Positions 10,153 through 19,125 of a stretch of 55,621 nucleotides of DNA are shown in pieces. The translations under genes were made by a program, and so were the position numbers. Each line of letters starts with the position of its first letter. Position 1 is the stretch's first letter. Source of the stretch: Chloroflexota bacterium (GTDB lineage: Bacteria > Chloroflexota > Chloroflexia > Thermomicrobiales > UBA6265); the NCBI GenBank assembly GCA_023389575.1, contig JAEWEG010000011.1, positions 1-55,621 on the forward strand. Reading direction: 5' to 3'. The notes beneath the pieces are model-generated. The model had not been told where the DNA came from. It did not search any database and was given only the letters and a program-made list of their open reading frames with translations.

Positions 10153-10183
10153 GAGGGCGGGTGGCCGGTGGCCACTCGCCCTC
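10153..10183. terminator. Strong GC-rich hairpin, probable terminator of the giant gene
   Basis: A 14-pair stem (GAGGGCGGGTGGCC with GGCCACTCGCCCTC, one G-T pair) closes a three-base loop. It lies 28 bases after the ancestral stop codon position (10122-10124) but about 350 bases from the present stop because of the inserted element. No T-run follows. Confidence 0.5.
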
Positions 10184-10246
10184 GCCGCGTCCGGCGTCCT
10201 CCTTCATGTAGTCGAAGCGTGACCCGGTTGGCGCGAATTCTGGGGC

Positions 10247-10252
10247 TATACT
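10247..10252 (+). promoter_or_regulatory. Candidate -10 for the nuclease gene
   Basis: TATACT about 50 bases before the nuclease start. No good -35 is seen at 16-18 bases, so support is weak. Confidence 0.25.
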
Positions 10253-10303
10253 CTCGACATATCTTGTGGGGCTCGAACGACTCGTTTGCTGGAGACTTTC
10301 GCG

Positions 10304-10885
10304 ATGCGGTTGGCGAAATCGGTGATGATGGTGCTTGCGATGGTGACGGTCGTGGTGGCGGGCCTGGCGCCCGCGGCGGTGGCGCGGGAAACCCCGGACG
10401 CGGACGGGAATCCGCTCTATCACGGGGCGCTGCCGTGGGAGCTGCCCGACGACGCCGAGAAGATGGTGGTGCACTCCGTGACGGACGGCGACACCATTCG
10501 CCTGACCTATCCAAACAACGACTACTACTACAACACACGACTGATCGGCATCCAGGCACCGGAAATGGACGGCCCGTGGACCGATGAGCAATGCTACGGC
10601 CCGGAGGCGAAGGAGTTCCTCAAGGAGCTTCTACCGGTCGGCACCACGGTCTATGCCCAGGTGGACGTGGAGGACGAGGACCGGAACGAGCGGCGGCTTC
10701 GGCATGTCTTCATTTACGAGGAAGACACCCGGAACGCCTACCTGATTTCCGAGATCCTGGTGCTCGGCGGGTTCGCCCACGCACGGTCGTATCCGCCGAA
10801 TGATCTCTACGACGACGTCCTGGCGGAGGCGCAACTGCTGGCCCGGCAGGATGACAGCGGCCTGTGGGACGCGTGCCCAGCCTGA
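10304..10885 (+). CDS. Secreted staphylococcal-nuclease-like (SNase, OB-fold) protein
   Basis: 193 residues. The ATG at 10304 is preceded by GGAG nine bases upstream. An N-terminal signal peptide (about residues 1-27, ending near AVARE) is followed by an SNase domain. DGDTIRL carries the calcium-binding Asp. RLIGIQAPE corresponds to the R35-region motif of thermonuclease, and a later NERRLRHVF block fits the second catalytic Arg. The family hydrolyses DNA and RNA to mononucleotides, here presumably outside the membrane. The next gene encodes a secreted phosphodiesterase/5'-nucleotidase, so the pair could degrade extracellular nucleic acid and recover phosphate and nucleoside. The NDYYYN insert in the first loop is unusual. 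Confidence 0.85.
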   Translation: MRLAKSVMMVLAMVTVVVAGLAPAAVARETPDADGNPLYHGALPWELPDDAEKMVVHSVTDGDTIRLTYPNNDYYYNTRLIGIQAPEMDGPWTDEQCYGPEAKEFLKELLPVGTTVYAQVDVEDEDRNERRLRHVFIYEEDTRNAYLISEILVLGGFAHARSYPPNDLYDDVLAEAQLLARQDDSGLWDACPA

Positions 10886-11039
10886 CCGAGCAACAAAAAG
10901 GCCCCCTTTAACTCCCGACAAACACCAAAACGCGCCCTTCTCCGTTACCATCGAATCGTTACTCGTCGAGAGGCTGGTGGTGAGGACGGCGATGCCGGAG
11001 GGGGTTGCTCCAACGGGCTGTCCACGTAGGAGCAGGGGC

Positions 11040-14000
11040 ATGCGGCGCGCGCGAAGACAACGACGGTGGACGGTCCTACTCGTGGTGGCGGTCCTGATCG
11101 GGCTGCTGAATCCGTTCGTTTCCGCCCAGGAAGCGACACCGGAGGCGACACCCGCCGCCTCCGCCAGCGACACGCCGGTGTTGCTGTTCTCGAGCGACGG
11201 CATGCGCCCGGACTTCGTCCAGAAGTACAGCGAGGCGGGCCTCACGCCCACCTTCGCGGAGTTGGCGGCAAACGGCGTGGTTGGCGAGAACGGCATGCGC
11301 CATTCGTTCCCGCCGAACACGGGGACGGGCTGGGCGTCGATGTCGACCGGCACCTGGCCGGGCGTGCACGGCTCGGTGAACAACACCTTCTACCGGACAG
11401 GCGATTCGGACTTTAACAACCGCTCGTCGGCGTATGAGCCTGGCATCCTTCAGGCACAAACCATCGCCCAATCGGCCGAGCAGTATGGCAAGGACGTGGT
11501 GGCGGTTCAGTGGACCGGCACCAGCGGCCTGGCGCCGATGATCGACGGCCCGGCGATCGACTTCTGGTCGGAGTACTCGTACAGCTGGGTGCTGGCGAAC
11601 TACGACCTGGGCGCCACCGCTCCGTACCAGCAGGTGGACCTGGTCGAGGCGACGGGCTGGTCAAACGTGCCAGAGTCGTACTCGCCGGCCCTGGAGCAGA
11701 CGCTGGTCATCGAGAGCCTGGCGCCGGACGTGAACCCCAACCGGGCGTTTAACCTGTACATCCACGACACGACCGACGATGGCACGGTCAATTACGACCG
11801 AGTCATCGTGGTACCAGCCGAGGCGGCCGATACCGACGCCGAGGCTTCACCGGTGGCGTCTCCCGTCGCCTCTCCCGTCGCGTCACCAGTCGATCCGGAG
11901 AGCAAGGACGGCGCGAACGCCGTCGCCGACCTCGGCCTGGGCGACTGGCAGGACATCAAGCTGACCCTCAGCGGCGAGATGGAGGGCCTAACGGCCGGGT
12001 TCCACATGAAGCTGCTCGAACTCTCCGAGGACGCGTCCCAGGTTCGGATCTACGTGACCTCGATCGCGCGACCCAACGCCTCCTACAACGGGTGCGACTA
12101 CGCGCAGGGCTGCGCGGAACCGTCCGGGTTCGCCGAAGACATCGCCACGCTGTTCCCCAGCGCGACCGGTTCGGACTACTTCCCCCAGCAACACGGTCTG
12201 ATCGACGACGCGACGTATGTCGAGCAGGGCCTGATGGCGCTCTCCATTACCGAACTGCACCTGTCGTACATCATCGAGGACCTCGGCGTGGAACCCGACC
12301 TGCTGATGGTCGGCGCGCCGGTGACAGATGAATTCACCCACCAGTACCTGGCGCTCATCACCGAGAACGGCCCGAATGGCACCGTGAACCCGCGCTACGA
12401 CGACGCGAACAATGACGGCCAGCCGGACGGCCTGGTGGAAGCCCGCGAAGGCTACATCGCCGAGTCGTACGCGCAAACCGATGCCCTGCTCGCCCACGCG
12501 ATGTCGCTGCTGGACGAGGAGTCCAACGTGATCGTGGGTTCAGATCACGGGTTCGCGCCACAGTGGTTCTCGGTCAACGCGAACTACGTGATGCAGCAGG
12601 CGGGCCTGACACCGGGCGAGCCGACCAGTGGCTGCCGCGTTCCGGACGACGTGGATCCGACCCAAATCCTGGCCAAGATCTGCACAACCGGCGCATCCGC
12701 CCATATCTATGTCAACCTGATCGATCGAGACGTTCCTGGCGCGGTGGCCGAGGAAGACTACGAGGCGGTACGGCAGCAGATCGTCGACGCGTTCAGCGCC
12801 ATCACCGATCCGGACAATCCGGACGCGGAGGTCGTGGCGCGCGTGATGCTGCGCGAGGAGGTGGCCCAGGAATTCGGCCCAACTTCCGTTCATCCGAGCC
12901 GCACCGGCGATGTGGTGGTCATCCTCAACCCACCATACCAGTTCGACGCGGCCGCGCCGGGCCAGCTCATTTCGCCATCGGTGTTCTTCGGTCAGCACGG
13001 CTACCTGCCTGACCTGGTCGACCTCGACGCCAACATCAACCTCCATGCGACCTTCATCGCCAGCGGCCCCGCGTTCCTGAGCGGCACGACCGTGAGCGGC
13101 GTCGAGGCGATCGATATCGCCCCGACCGCGTCCTTCCTGATGGGCGTGCCGGGACCGGCCAACGCGAGCGGCGTGATCCTGTACGACGCCCTGGAAGATG
13201 GCGAACACCTCAGCGAAATCACGATGCTGTCGATCAGCGACTACCACGCGCAGTTCTCGTCGCTGTCGGGTAGTCCCGACTGGTTCGCGGACGAGAACGC
13301 CCCGGGCGTCTCCGCGTCGCTTGGTGGCGCGGCGTACCTGCTGCCGTGGCTGGATTTCTTCCGCGGCGAGGCCAGGGATGGGGAACTGTTCCTGACCGCC
13401 AGCGACATCATTGGGGCGACCCCGCCGCTGTCGTCGTTCTTCGATGACATGCCGGCGATCGAAATGATGAACGCGTTCGGCCTGGACGCGGCCGCGGTCG
13501 GCAATCACCACTTCGATATCGACTATCAATGGTTCATCGACCTGATGCCGATGGCCCAATACCCGTCGCTGGCGGCCAACATCGTGCTTGGTGACGACGG
13601 CACGCCCATCGCGTTGCCGGAGGACGCCGCGACCCCGGTCTCGGAAACGGGCGCGCCATGGGCTCCCACGACCACCTTCGAGTTCAATGGCGTGACCGTC
13701 GGCGTGATCGGCATCACCACACTCGACACGCCGCACGTGACCCGCGAGGGCGCACTCGGTCCCTACGTGATGCTCGAACCGGTGCCGGTCATCAATCAGT
13801 ACGCCGAACAACTGCGGGCCGATGGAGCGGACATCGTCGTGGTCCTGGCCCACGAAGGCGCCACGTCTGGCACCCTGAGCGAGCCGACCGGGCCGATCGT
13901 CGACATCGCCGACCAGACGGTGGGCGTCGACACGATCATGGGCGACCACTCCAGCATGCAGGTGCTTTCGCTACGCGAGAACGGCACGTTGCTCACGCAG

Positions 14001-14879
14001 AACCCGGCGAAGGGAGCGTCGATCACGCGCACCCGGGTCGTGGTCGATACACGCTCCGGCGAGGTGGTGTACCAGACCGCCGATTACCACATTCCATGGA
14101 CGATCGCGGTCGAGGCGGACCCCGTCATCAGCGCGCGGATCGCGGAGCTGAGCACCGACATCGAACCGATCCTGGGTGAGCAGGTAGGCATCGCCGAAGG
14201 CCCGATCCTCCGCTCCGACAACTGCGGCGGGGATACCGGGCGGCTCTGCGAATCGTTGATCGGCAACGTCATCGCCGACGCGATGCGGATTACCTACGAC
14301 GCGGACTTCGCGGTGATCAATTCCGGCACGCTTCGGGCCGACCTGACCTGCCCAGTCGAAGACAATCCAGATGACTTCTGCGCGGCCGACCTTCCCGAAA
14401 ACGCCATCACCCGCGGGCAGGTGCTGGGCGTCCTGCCGTTTGGCAACGTGGCGGTCACCGTCGACCTCAACGGCGCGGAGCTGAAGGAACTGCTAGAAGC
14501 TGGCCTGGTCGGCTCGCCCGCGGAGTACGGTGGATTCCAGCAGGTGTCGGGTCTCTGCCTCACCTACAGCGTGGACCAGGAGCCAGGGAACCGGATCACC
14601 AGCGCGGTGCGCCAGGCGGAGGACGGAAGCTGCACCGGCGAGGAGATCGACTTCAGCGAGAACTCGACCTACACGGTTATCAGCACCGACTTCGCCATCT
14701 CGGGCGGCGACGGGTATCCGAACTTCTCCGAGCGGATGGTGACCCTGGGCATCCTCGACGAGGTGGTGGCGGAGTTCCTGGCCGGTGAAGCGAGCGCCGG
14801 GCAAACGATCAACCCGGTCATTCAGGGGCGGACCACCTGCGAGGGTGAAAGCTGCCCGGTGACGGTCACCGCGCCGTAG
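11040..14879 (+). CDS. Secreted type I phosphodiesterase / 5'-nucleotidase fusion
   Basis: 1279 residues. The start is set by AGGAG seven bases before ATG 11040 and a signal peptide directly after it. An ATPEATPAAS linker leads to an alkaline-phosphatase-superfamily phosphodiesterase domain. It shows SSDGMRPD (about 53), a PNTGTGWASMSTG block holding the likely Thr nucleophile, TDEFTH, and GSDHGF (about 500). An Ala-Ser-Pro-Val repeat (about 270) is inserted in it. From about residue 730 there is a metallophosphatase domain (SDYHAQF, GNHHFD about 820, LAHEG). A 5'_nucleotid_C domain follows (LIGNVIADAM, LPFGNVAV, QVSGL; about 1045-1245). The usual GHTH metal motif reads GDHSS, losing one His. 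The domains could act in series on nucleotides; the natural substrate is unknown. Confidence 0.88.
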   Translation: MRRARRQRRWTVLLVVAVLIGLLNPFVSAQEATPEATPAASASDTPVLLFSSDGMRPDFVQKYSEAGLTPTFAELAANGVVGENGMRHSFPPNTGTGWASMSTGTWPGVHGSVNNTFYRTGDSDFNNRSSAYEPGILQAQTIAQSAEQYGKDVVAVQWTGTSGLAPMIDGPAIDFWSEYSYSWVLANYDLGATAPYQQVDLVEATGWSNVPESYSPALEQTLVIESLAPDVNPNRAFNLYIHDTTDDGTVNYDRVIVVPAEAADTDAEASPVASPVASPVASPVDPESKDGANAVADLGLGDWQDIKLTLSGEMEGLTAGFHMKLLELSEDASQVRIYVTSIARPNASYNGCDYAQGCAEPSGFAEDIATLFPSATGSDYFPQQHGLIDDATYVEQGLMALSITELHLSYIIEDLGVEPDLLMVGAPVTDEFTHQYLALITENGPNGTVNPRYDDANNDGQPDGLVEAREGYIAESYAQTDALLAHAMSLLDEESNVIVGSDHGFAPQWFSVNANYVMQQAGLTPGEPTSGCRVPDDVDPTQILAKICTTGASAHIYVNLIDRDVPGAVAEEDYEAVRQQIVDAFSAITDPDNPDAEVVARVMLREEVAQEFGPTSVHPSRTGDVVVILNPPYQFDAAAPGQLISPSVFFGQHGYLPDLVDLDANINLHATFIASGPAFLSGTTVSGVEAIDIAPTASFLMGVPGPANASGVILYDALEDGEHLSEITMLSISDYHAQFSSLSGSPDWFADENAPGVSASLGGAAYLLPWLDFFRGEARDGELFLTASDIIGATPPLSSFFDDMPAIEMMNAFGLDAAAVGNHHFDIDYQWFIDLMPMAQYPSLAANIVLGDDGTPIALPEDAATPVSETGAPWAPTTTFEFNGVTVGVIGITTLDTPHVTREGALGPYVMLEPVPVINQYAEQLRADGADIVVVLAHEGATSGTLSEPTGPIVDIADQTVGVDTIMGDHSSMQVLSLRENGTLLTQNPAKGASITRTRVVVDTRSGEVVYQTADYHIPWTIAVEADPVISARIAELSTDIEPILGEQVGIAEGPILRSDNCGGDTGRLCESLIGNVIADAMRITYDADFAVINSGTLRADLTCPVEDNPDDFCAADLPENAITRGQVLGVLPFGNVAVTVDLNGAELKELLEAGLVGSPAEYGGFQQVSGLCLTYSVDQEPGNRITSAVRQAEDGSCTGEEIDFSENSTYTVISTDFAISGGDGYPNFSERMVTLGILDEVVAEFLAGEASAGQTINPVIQGRTTCEGESCPVTVTAP

Positions 14880-14911
14880 CGGACGGAACCTCGCACTTCG
14901 GACAAACTGAA

Positions 14912-14942
14912 ACCGGCGCCGGGCGGATTGCCTGGCGCCGGT
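14912..14942. terminator. Bidirectional terminator between convergent genes
   Basis: ACCGGCGCCGGGC (14912-14924), loop GGATT, GCCTGGCGCCGGT (14930-14942): 13 pairs including one G-T. It serves the plus-strand fusion gene and the minus-strand catabolic operon, whose last gene ends at 14987. Confidence 0.75.
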
Positions 14943-14986
14943 CTCGTTGCATCGCGCTCGATTTGAGAGCCGAGATGAGTGGCTCG

Positions 14987-15754
14987 CTAGAGGGCGGCCT
15001 TTTCGGCGTTGACGTAGGCGGTGGTGATGTCGCCGATGATGTTGTCCGGGTTCGGGGTGTCCTGTTCGGTGACGTACCACTCGACGCCGGCGTCCCGGGA
15101 GGCCGAGAGGATGCCGTCCCAGTCGAGGTTGCCCTCGCCGAAGGGCAGGTCCTTGCCGCGGTCGAGGTTGGCGGTGTCGCCGTCCTTGAGGTGGACCAGC
15201 CGGATGCGGTCGGCGTGATCGCGAATCAGGGTGGCGGGGTCCTTGCCGCCCACCGCCGCCCAGAAGGCGTCGAGCTCGAACGAGACGAGGCCCGGTGTCG
15301 TGACCTCGATCATCTTGTCGAACACGTTCTGGCCATCACCGGCATCGGTGGTGAACTCGAAGTCATGGTTATGGTAGCCGAACTTGATGCCAGCCTCATT
15401 GAGGCGGTTGGCGAACCCGTCAAACTGGGCCGCGATCGCCTGCAGGGACTCGGCGGAACGGTCGCTCTCGGCGATGTAGGGCACGATGCCCCACTCCGAA
15501 CCGATGGTGGTGAGGTCCTCGATCACCCCATCGAGCCGCGTCTGGAAGTCAGCGAGCGGAATATGGGCGCTGGAGGTTCGCAGGCCGTGGCGATCGAGCA
15601 TCTCGCGGATTTCGGCGGCGGTCTTTCCCTGGAAACCGGCGAACTCCACGGCCTTGTACCCGGCGGCCGCGACCTGGGCGAGCGCCCCGTCGAAATCCTT
15701 CTCGGTAAGGCTGCGGATCGTATAGAGCTGGATCGAGATCTGGTCCCTGTTCAT
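14987..15754 (-). CDS. Sugar phosphate isomerase/epimerase (xylose-isomerase-like TIM barrel)
   Basis: 255 residues, the usual length for this family. ISIQLYTIR at the N-terminus, VEFAGFQG, YHNHDFEF in the middle and VHLKDGD near residue 193 are hallmark blocks. Their His, Glu and Asp residues form the metal site of AP_endonuc_2-type barrels. AAGGA lies six bases before the ATG. It is the last gene of the minus-strand transporter cluster, 30 bases after the Gfo/Idh dehydrogenase. Such pairs commonly oxidise and isomerise sugars or inositols. The exact substrate cannot be read from sequence. Confidence 0.85.
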   Translation of the reverse strand: MNRDQISIQLYTIRSLTEKDFDGALAQVAAAGYKAVEFAGFQGKTAAEIREMLDRHGLRTSSAHIPLADFQTRLDGVIEDLTTIGSEWGIVPYIAESDRSAESLQAIAAQFDGFANRLNEAGIKFGYHNHDFEFTTDAGDGQNVFDKMIEVTTPGLVSFELDAFWAAVGGKDPATLIRDHADRIRLVHLKDGDTANLDRGKDLPFGEGNLDWDGILSASRDAGVEWYVTEQDTPNPDNIIGDITTAYVNAEKAAL

Positions 15755-15784
15755 GAGGTTTCCTTCTCCTGGTTACGCGCGGAT

Positions 15785-16888
15785 CTAGAACGATGTAGTC
15801 AGTGTGACACTCTCACCGGATTCCGCGCTGGCGATGGCGCCATTCATGATTTCGAGCACATGAGTGGCGTGTTCCGGCGACAGGACGTTGGTGCCGCCAT
15901 TTTCGAGGATGTCCACGGCGTGGAGGATGCCGGACTCGAGGATGCCATCGATCGGCAGCGGGTTCGGTGTCTCGACATTTTCCTCCCACCCCGGCGCCTG
16001 GCCTTCGGCGAGGTTTCCGGTGAGCAGGAAGTCGGTGGTCCCGTTGCCCTGGTACCACTGCGCGGCCGACACGCTCGCCGTGCCGGTCGTGCCAAAAAGC
16101 TCGAACATGGGGGCCTTCGAGGCGTTCACCGCGTAGGTGGTGAACAGGTTGGCGAACCGGTTGCCGTCGAATTCGAGGTTGATCGAGAGGACGTCCGGCG
16201 TCTCGACCGTGACCTTCTCTCCCGCGAATCGCTCGGTGAGCACGGTGCGTTCGGGGAAGACAATCCCGCCCACCGCCTCGACACGTTTGGCCGGTCCGAA
16301 CAGGCCGGTGATGGTGTGCAGCATGTAGACGCCCACATCGATCAGCGGGCCGACGCCCTTCTTGTAGAAGACGCGCGGATCACCAGTGTATTCCTTCCAT
16401 CCAGCGGGGCCCATGTTGCCGATGTGGGCCTTGATGGTATGGGCGTGGCCGAAATCGCCGTTGGCGATCCGTTCCTTCAGCCAGACCATGCGGGCGGTGG
16501 TGATGGTGGACGGGGCGACAAAGAGCTGCAGCCCCTGCTCGGCGGCGATCTGGCCGAGTTCGTTCGCTTCCTGGAGGTTGGCCGCGATCGGCTTCTCGGA
16601 GTAGACGTGGTAGCCGGCCTCAAGGGCGCGGGCAGTTATGTCGCGATGCAGCGGAGCCGGGGTAAGGTTGAACACGAGGTCCAGCCCACCTTCATGCGCC
16701 AGGAATTCGTCGTACGACGTGTATCCGGCGGCGTTCGGGTACTGCTCCTGGGCGACGGCGACACGTTCTTCCATGGTGTCGAACACGGCGACCACATCGA
16801 TGCGATCGGAGCCGACCTGCGCGATCACCGGCAGGTAGGTGTACTGGGCGATAAACCCACAGCCAACAACGCCTACTCGTATTGCCAC
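15785..16888 (-). CDS. Gfo/Idh/MocA family NAD(P)-dependent oxidoreductase
   Basis: 367 residues from GTG 16888, chosen because GGAAGGA lies six bases upstream and the Rossmann motif GVVGCGFIAQ begins at about residue 6. The EKPIA motif (about residue 90) with the catalytic Lys is present, and the C-terminal alpha/beta domain starts near 125. Members oxidise or reduce sugars, polyols and inositols with NAD(P). The gene follows the ABC transporter by about 100 bases and precedes a TIM-barrel isomerase. This context argues for uptake and catabolism of a carbohydrate-like compound. Confidence 0.88.
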   Translation of the reverse strand: MAIRVGVVGCGFIAQYTYLPVIAQVGSDRIDVVAVFDTMEERVAVAQEQYPNAAGYTSYDEFLAHEGGLDLVFNLTPAPLHRDITARALEAGYHVYSEKPIAANLQEANELGQIAAEQGLQLFVAPSTITTARMVWLKERIANGDFGHAHTIKAHIGNMGPAGWKEYTGDPRVFYKKGVGPLIDVGVYMLHTITGLFGPAKRVEAVGGIVFPERTVLTERFAGEKVTVETPDVLSINLEFDGNRFANLFTTYAVNASKAPMFELFGTTGTASVSAAQWYQGNGTTDFLLTGNLAEGQAPGWEENVETPNPLPIDGILESGILHAVDILENGGTNVLSPEHATHVLEIMNGAIASAESGESVTLTTSF

Positions 16889-16990
16889 ACTCAATCCTTC
16901 CAACACAAACCAGCGTGAGACCCGATGGACGGTTCACCCAGCAGGGCGATGTCGCTGCCTACAGTACAGCGAAACCGCCTCGCTGCGAAG

Positions 16991-18091
16991 TCATGAGGTC
17001 ACGCCGTTGGATGTGGAAGGATCGGGATCCTGCTCGCCGCTGTCGAGGATTTTCGAACCCGCGCCGTGCGCGTCGTCGCCCTCCGGATAGAGATGGCAGC
17101 GAACCCAGTGCTGCTGGTTGAGCCAGGAGATACCCGGCATCCGGTCGCGGCAGACGTCCATCGCGTACGGGCAGCGCGGCTCGAAGGGGCAGCCAGGGGG
17201 CGGGTCGATCAGCGAAGGGATCTCGCCCCGGCTCGGAGCGTCCTGCGTGCGAAGCCCGGCGTGCGGGTTCGGCACGGCCGCCAGCAGCAACTTCGTGTAA
17301 GGATGCGCGGGTTCGGCGATCAGTTCGGTGCTTTCCGCCCCTTCCACCATGCGGCCGGCGTACATCACGTTCGTCTTGTCGGCGATGTAGCGGGCGCTGG
17401 CGATGTCGTGCGTGATGTAGAGAAAGGAGATGCCACGGTCCCGCCGTAAACGGTCAATCAGGTTGAGAATGCCGATCCGGATCGAAACGTCGAGCATGGA
17501 AACCGGTTCGTCGGCGAGCATCACCTTCGGTTCCACCGCGAGGGCCCGAGCGAAGGCGACGCGTTGGCGCTGGCCGCCGGAGAGCTGGTAGGGGAACCGG
17601 GCGGCGACCTCCGGGGCCGGTTGGAGCCCAACGGTGTCGAGCAGTTCGTGGATGCGCTCGCGGGTCTGGCGGCGTCCCCGTGTCTTCTTGTGAATCCGGA
17701 GCGGCCGTTCGAGCTGGTAGCGAATGGGATGGACCGGATTCAACGAGCCGAAGGGGTCCTGGAACACCATTTGCACGTCGCCGCGATACGACAGCGAGGC
17801 GGCCTTCGGTTCGGTCTTCAGGATGTCCTGGCCGTCATAGAAGATTTCCCCGCCGGTGGCCGGCATGAGCCGGGCCAGCATCCGCGCGGTCGTGCTCTTG
17901 CCCGAACCGGACTCGCCCACCAGGGCGACCACCTCGCCGCGGGGGATGGTGAACGACACGTCCTCCAGGGCATGGACCACCTTCCCGCCGATGATCCCGC
18001 CGATCTGGAAATGCTTGGTCAGGTTCCGAACATCGAGCACGTTATCCACGCCGGTGGCGGAGTGTTTGGGCGACTTCAGGTCAGTTGCCAT
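16991..18091 (-). CDS. ABC transporter ATP-binding protein, DppF/OppF type
   Basis: 366 residues. Walker A GESGSGKST (about 58), signature LSGGQRQR, Walker B VMLADEPVSMLD, and the oligopeptide C-terminal domain with GCPFEPRCPYA. The start codon overlaps the end of the upstream ATPase gene by 11 bases, with GAGG nine bases before the ATG, so the two are translationally coupled. It energises import by the two permeases upstream. In this family dimers form between the D and F type subunits. Confidence 0.93.
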   Translation of the reverse strand: MATDLKSPKHSATGVDNVLDVRNLTKHFQIGGIIGGKVVHALEDVSFTIPRGEVVALVGESGSGKSTTARMLARLMPATGGEIFYDGQDILKTEPKAASLSYRGDVQMVFQDPFGSLNPVHPIRYQLERPLRIHKKTRGRRQTRERIHELLDTVGLQPAPEVAARFPYQLSGGQRQRVAFARALAVEPKVMLADEPVSMLDVSIRIGILNLIDRLRRDRGISFLYITHDIASARYIADKTNVMYAGRMVEGAESTELIAEPAHPYTKLLLAAVPNPHAGLRTQDAPSRGEIPSLIDPPPGCPFEPRCPYAMDVCRDRMPGISWLNQQHWVRCHLYPEGDDAHGAGSKILDSGEQDPDPSTSNGVTS

Positions 18092-19124
18092 GGATACCCG
18101 CCTCCGCGCGTTCCTCGGGATACAGATGACAGGCCACGAAGTGACCGGGCGTGACCTCAGCCAGGTTCGTCACCACCGAATCGCAGACGTCGAACCGCTT
18201 CGGGCAGCGCGGGTGGAACCGGCAGCCGGATGGCGGCGTGACGAGATCCGGTGGCGATCCGGCGATGCCAGTGAGCGGCTTCCGCTCGCCGGTGAGCGAT
18301 GGGAAGGACGACATCAGCCCCTGCGTGTACGGATGCATCGGGTTTTCGAAGAGGGTTCGGGCCGGGGCCATTTCCACGATCTGCCCGGCGTACATGATGG
18401 CGATGCGGTCGGAAATCTCGACCAGCAACGAGAGGTCGTGGGTGATGAACAGGATCGAGAAGCCGAGCCGCTGCTTGAGTTCGGAGATCTGGTACATGAT
18501 CTCCTTCTGGACCACGACATCGAGGGCGGTGGTCGGCTCGTCCATGATCATCAGTGGCGGGTTCAGCACCAGGGCGATGGCGATCACCGCGCGCTGGCGC
18601 ATGCCGCCCGAGAGTTCATGGGGATAGGAATCGATCCGGCCCTTTTCGATGCCGACCACGTCGAGCATTTCGGCGGCGCGCTGGCGCGCCTCGTCCTTGC
18701 CGATCCGGGTGTGGGCCCGAATCGCGTCGGTGATCTGGTCGCCGATGGTCATGACCGGGTTGAGGGCGTTCATCGCGCTCTGGAACACCATCGAGACATC
18801 GCGCCAGCGGAACTCCTTCAGTTCCGCGTCGCTCATGGAGAGGATATCGCGGCCGTTGAACTCGACCCGGCCGTTGGTGATGATGGCGGGCGGCTGGAGG
18901 ATGCGCAGGATCGCCTGGGCGATGGTGGACTTGCCACTGCCCGACTCCCCCGCCAGCCCCACGACCTCGCCCGGGCGAATGGCGAACGAAACGCCGTCCA
19001 CCGCCCGCACCGGGCCACGGCCGGAGAGGTATTCGACCTTGAGGTTGTCAATGCTGATCAGGGGAGCGTTCGGGTCGCCCGTCATTGGCGCGCCGCGGGA
19101 AGTGCCCCGGGTGGTGATTGCCAT
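18081..19124 (-). CDS. ABC transporter ATP-binding protein, DppD/OppD type
   Basis: 347 residues. Walker A GESGSGKST (about 58), signature LSGGMRQR, Walker B LMIMDEPTTALD and the C-terminal oligo/HPY domain (CRFHPRCPKRFDVC). The upstream permease stop is separated from this ATG by a single base, and the downstream ATPase overlaps it. It partners the DppF-type subunit. Confidence 0.93.
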   Translation of the reverse strand: MAITTRGTSRGAPMTGDPNAPLISIDNLKVEYLSGRGPVRAVDGVSFAIRPGEVVGLAGESGSGKSTIAQAILRILQPPAIITNGRVEFNGRDILSMSDAELKEFRWRDVSMVFQSAMNALNPVMTIGDQITDAIRAHTRIGKDEARQRAAEMLDVVGIEKGRIDSYPHELSGGMRQRAVIAIALVLNPPLMIMDEPTTALDVVVQKEIMYQISELKQRLGFSILFITHDLSLLVEISDRIAIMYAGQIVEMAPARTLFENPMHPYTQGLMSSFPSLTGERKPLTGIAGSPPDLVTPPSGCRFHPRCPKRFDVCDSVVTNLAEVTPGHFVACHLYPEERAEAGIHGN

Positions 19125-19125
19125 G

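Noticed and set aside
14963..16918. 651-codon plus-strand frame
   Set aside because: Antisense to the epimerase and Gfo/Idh genes, with no family features; a high-GC shadow.
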